Positions 5,412 to 6,149 of a DNA stretch of 6,149 nucleotides are shown here, in pieces. The notes beneath the pieces are model-generated. The model did not search any database. It was given only the letters and a program-made list of their open reading frames with translations, and had not been told where the DNA came from. Source of the stretch: Methanomassiliicoccaceae archaeon (GTDB lineage Archaea > Thermoplasmatota > Thermoplasmata > Methanomassiliicoccales > Methanomethylophilaceae); assembly GCA_031260545.1 (NCBI GenBank), contig JAIRJQ010000088.1, positions 1 to 6,149 on the forward strand, given 5' to 3'. The position numbers were made by a program, and so were the translations under genes. Position 1 is the stretch's first letter. The number at the start of each line of letters is the position of its first letter.

Positions 5412-5708
5412 TTAAGGTTCGCGTATTCGTTCCTTTAACGTCACTTTTACGATGTCACCGGGCTGTTTACCTATCTTTCTGCGTATATCTTTCAGTATGC
5501 CGACTATGTAACACACGGAACCGTCCGAGTTCTTAACGCCCATGTTCACTGCGCTGACGTCGTACGGCTCGCCGTCGAATGTGACGTGAACGTAAACACG
5601 CCCTTTGCCGAACTCCTTCTTCAGATCGAACGGTAACGCAATATACGCACCGTCCTGGCCCTCGACCCTTTGTATGACCGTTTCGAACTCATATGTTCTC
5701 GGGTTCAT
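5412..5708 (-). CDS. DUF1905 domain protein
   Basis: The 98-residue product is essentially one DUF1905 domain, a small beta-rich fold. It has YEFETVIQRVEGQDGAYIAL (6-25), the early motif of the family, then LPFDLKKEFGKGRVYVHVTF and a C-terminal LKDIRRKIGKQPGDIVKVTL (72-91), where the conserved basic IRRKIG and PGD blocks appear. DUF1905 proteins are often fused to a YdeI-type segment associated with bacteriocin protection; here the domain stands alone. The biochemical role is unknown to me. The protein has no membrane segment or signal peptide. The ATG follows the stop of the DUF3795 gene with no gap (TGAATG), so translation is probably coupled. The ribosome site would be the GGGCGAGTGA inside the end of the upstream gene. 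Confidence 0.85.
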   Translation of the reverse strand: MNPRTYEFETVIQRVEGQDGAYIALPFDLKKEFGKGRVYVHVTFDGEPYDVSAVNMGVKNSDGSVCYIVGILKDIRRKIGKQPGDIVKVTLKERIREP

Positions 5709-6140
5709 TCACTCGCCCTGATATGTGAATCCCTTCGCTCTGCGTTCATCCTGCATCTTCAGCCATGCATCCCATCCTTTCTCACGAAGTACGATGTTAT
5801 CATTAACAAGCATCGGACGGCTTTCATAGAATCCTTTTAACAGTTCACAGGGGTAATCATCGCAAAAGACGCACATCTCTGCCTTTTTCTCCTTAGCGCA
5901 TATGCGTATCTTGCAGCCCGGATCGCCGCTGCCGTCGCGGCATGATATACATGTCCCTACTTCTGCCATGCCTTTGAGGAACGCCCAGAATCCTTTCCCG
6001 TCGGGTATGAATTCTATGACGTCCTCGAATCCGGCCTTGCGCATCTCATCGTACAGCACTCTGCCGGCCGGTTCGATTTTCGCTTTGACCGCGCAGTTCA
6101 TACAGCACAGGCCACAATAGCATGCGTATCTCTTGTCCAT
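5709..6140 (-). CDS. DUF3795 cysteine-rich protein
   Basis: The 143-residue product holds twelve cysteines. The N-terminal block is CYCGLCCMNCAV (7-18). A second group follows: CISC (64-67), C76, C81, then CVFCDDYPCEL (90-100). This order, a CGLC-type start followed by GC-x-IR-x-CA and C-x2-C-x4-PC, is typical of DUF3795 proteins, which are common in anaerobic archaea and clostridia. The cysteines suggest zinc or Fe-S binding, but no reaction is established. The last third (108-143) is charged and includes GWDAWLKMQDERRAKGF, a common ending in the family. The ATG at 6140 leaves only nine bases upstream, so the promoter and ribosome site lie outside the window. The start is supported by the normal position of the first cysteines. 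It is immediately followed by the DUF1905 gene and is likely its operon partner. Confidence 0.88.
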   Translation of the reverse strand: MDKRYACYCGLCCMNCAVKAKIEPAGRVLYDEMRKAGFEDVIEFIPDGKGFWAFLKGMAEVGTCISCRDGSGDPGCKIRICAKEKKAEMCVFCDDYPCELLKGFYESRPMLVNDNIVLREKGWDAWLKMQDERRAKGFTYQGE

Positions 6141-6149
6141 GCCGTTGTA

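Noticed and set aside
1..6149. tRNA, rRNA or CRISPR array
   Set aside because: I saw no tRNA-type GGTTCRA T-arm with a matching acceptor stem, no rRNA-like blocks and no regularly spaced direct repeats on either strand.

Overview
The window looks archaeal and would fit a methanogen-like Thermoplasmata lineage such as Methanomassiliicoccales. That placement is an inference. It rests on AT-rich boxes resembling archaeal TATA elements, a GGTGA Shine-Dalgarno, heavy use of ATA codons, and a gene set (DUF5685, UPF0371, DUF3795, DUF1905, archaeal-type radical SAM/SPASM) I associate with such genomes. Every gene whose end is visible stops with TAA or TGA. This is compatible with TAG avoidance in pyrrolysine users but is too small a sample to prove it. 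A clostridial origin is the main alternative.

Layout. Positions 1-114 hold the last 37 codons of an unrecognised plus-strand gene, followed by a strong hairpin terminator (130-180) that can serve both strands. Positions 244-1675 (minus) hold the most interesting locus. A 92-residue peptide gene (1397-1675) has ten cysteines packed into 32 residues and an aromatic tail. Sixteen bases downstream is a radical SAM enzyme with a complete SPASM cysteine set (244-1380). The layout is that of a RiPP (ribosomally made, post-translationally modified peptide) precursor and its maturase. A DUF5685 gene (1777-2685, plus) starts divergently about 100 bp away, from a shared intergenic region that has one AT-rich palindrome able to act as TATA box in both directions. 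It is followed by a full-length UPF0371/DUF1846 gene (2729-4234).

Positions 4235-4929 hold no convincing intact gene. This stretch contains small palindromes, a GC-rich hairpin capped by C(UUCG)G, a 70-codon minus-strand ORF that may be a gene fragment, and a plus-strand frame that stays open for about 135 codons except for one tandem TGA-TAA. It is probably a decayed region. Positions 4930-6140 (minus) hold three small genes: a DUF3795 cysteine-rich protein, a DUF1905 protein starting on the base after the DUF3795 stop, and a separately promoted four-helix membrane protein preceded by a perfect inverted repeat.

How the genes may work together: the radical SAM enzyme probably modifies the cysteine-rich peptide, with thioether or other radical crosslinks as the natural guess. 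DUF5685 is a candidate third component because it shares the divergent promoter region. UPF0371 and the right-hand genes look like ordinary neighbours with no visible functional tie to the peptide locus.
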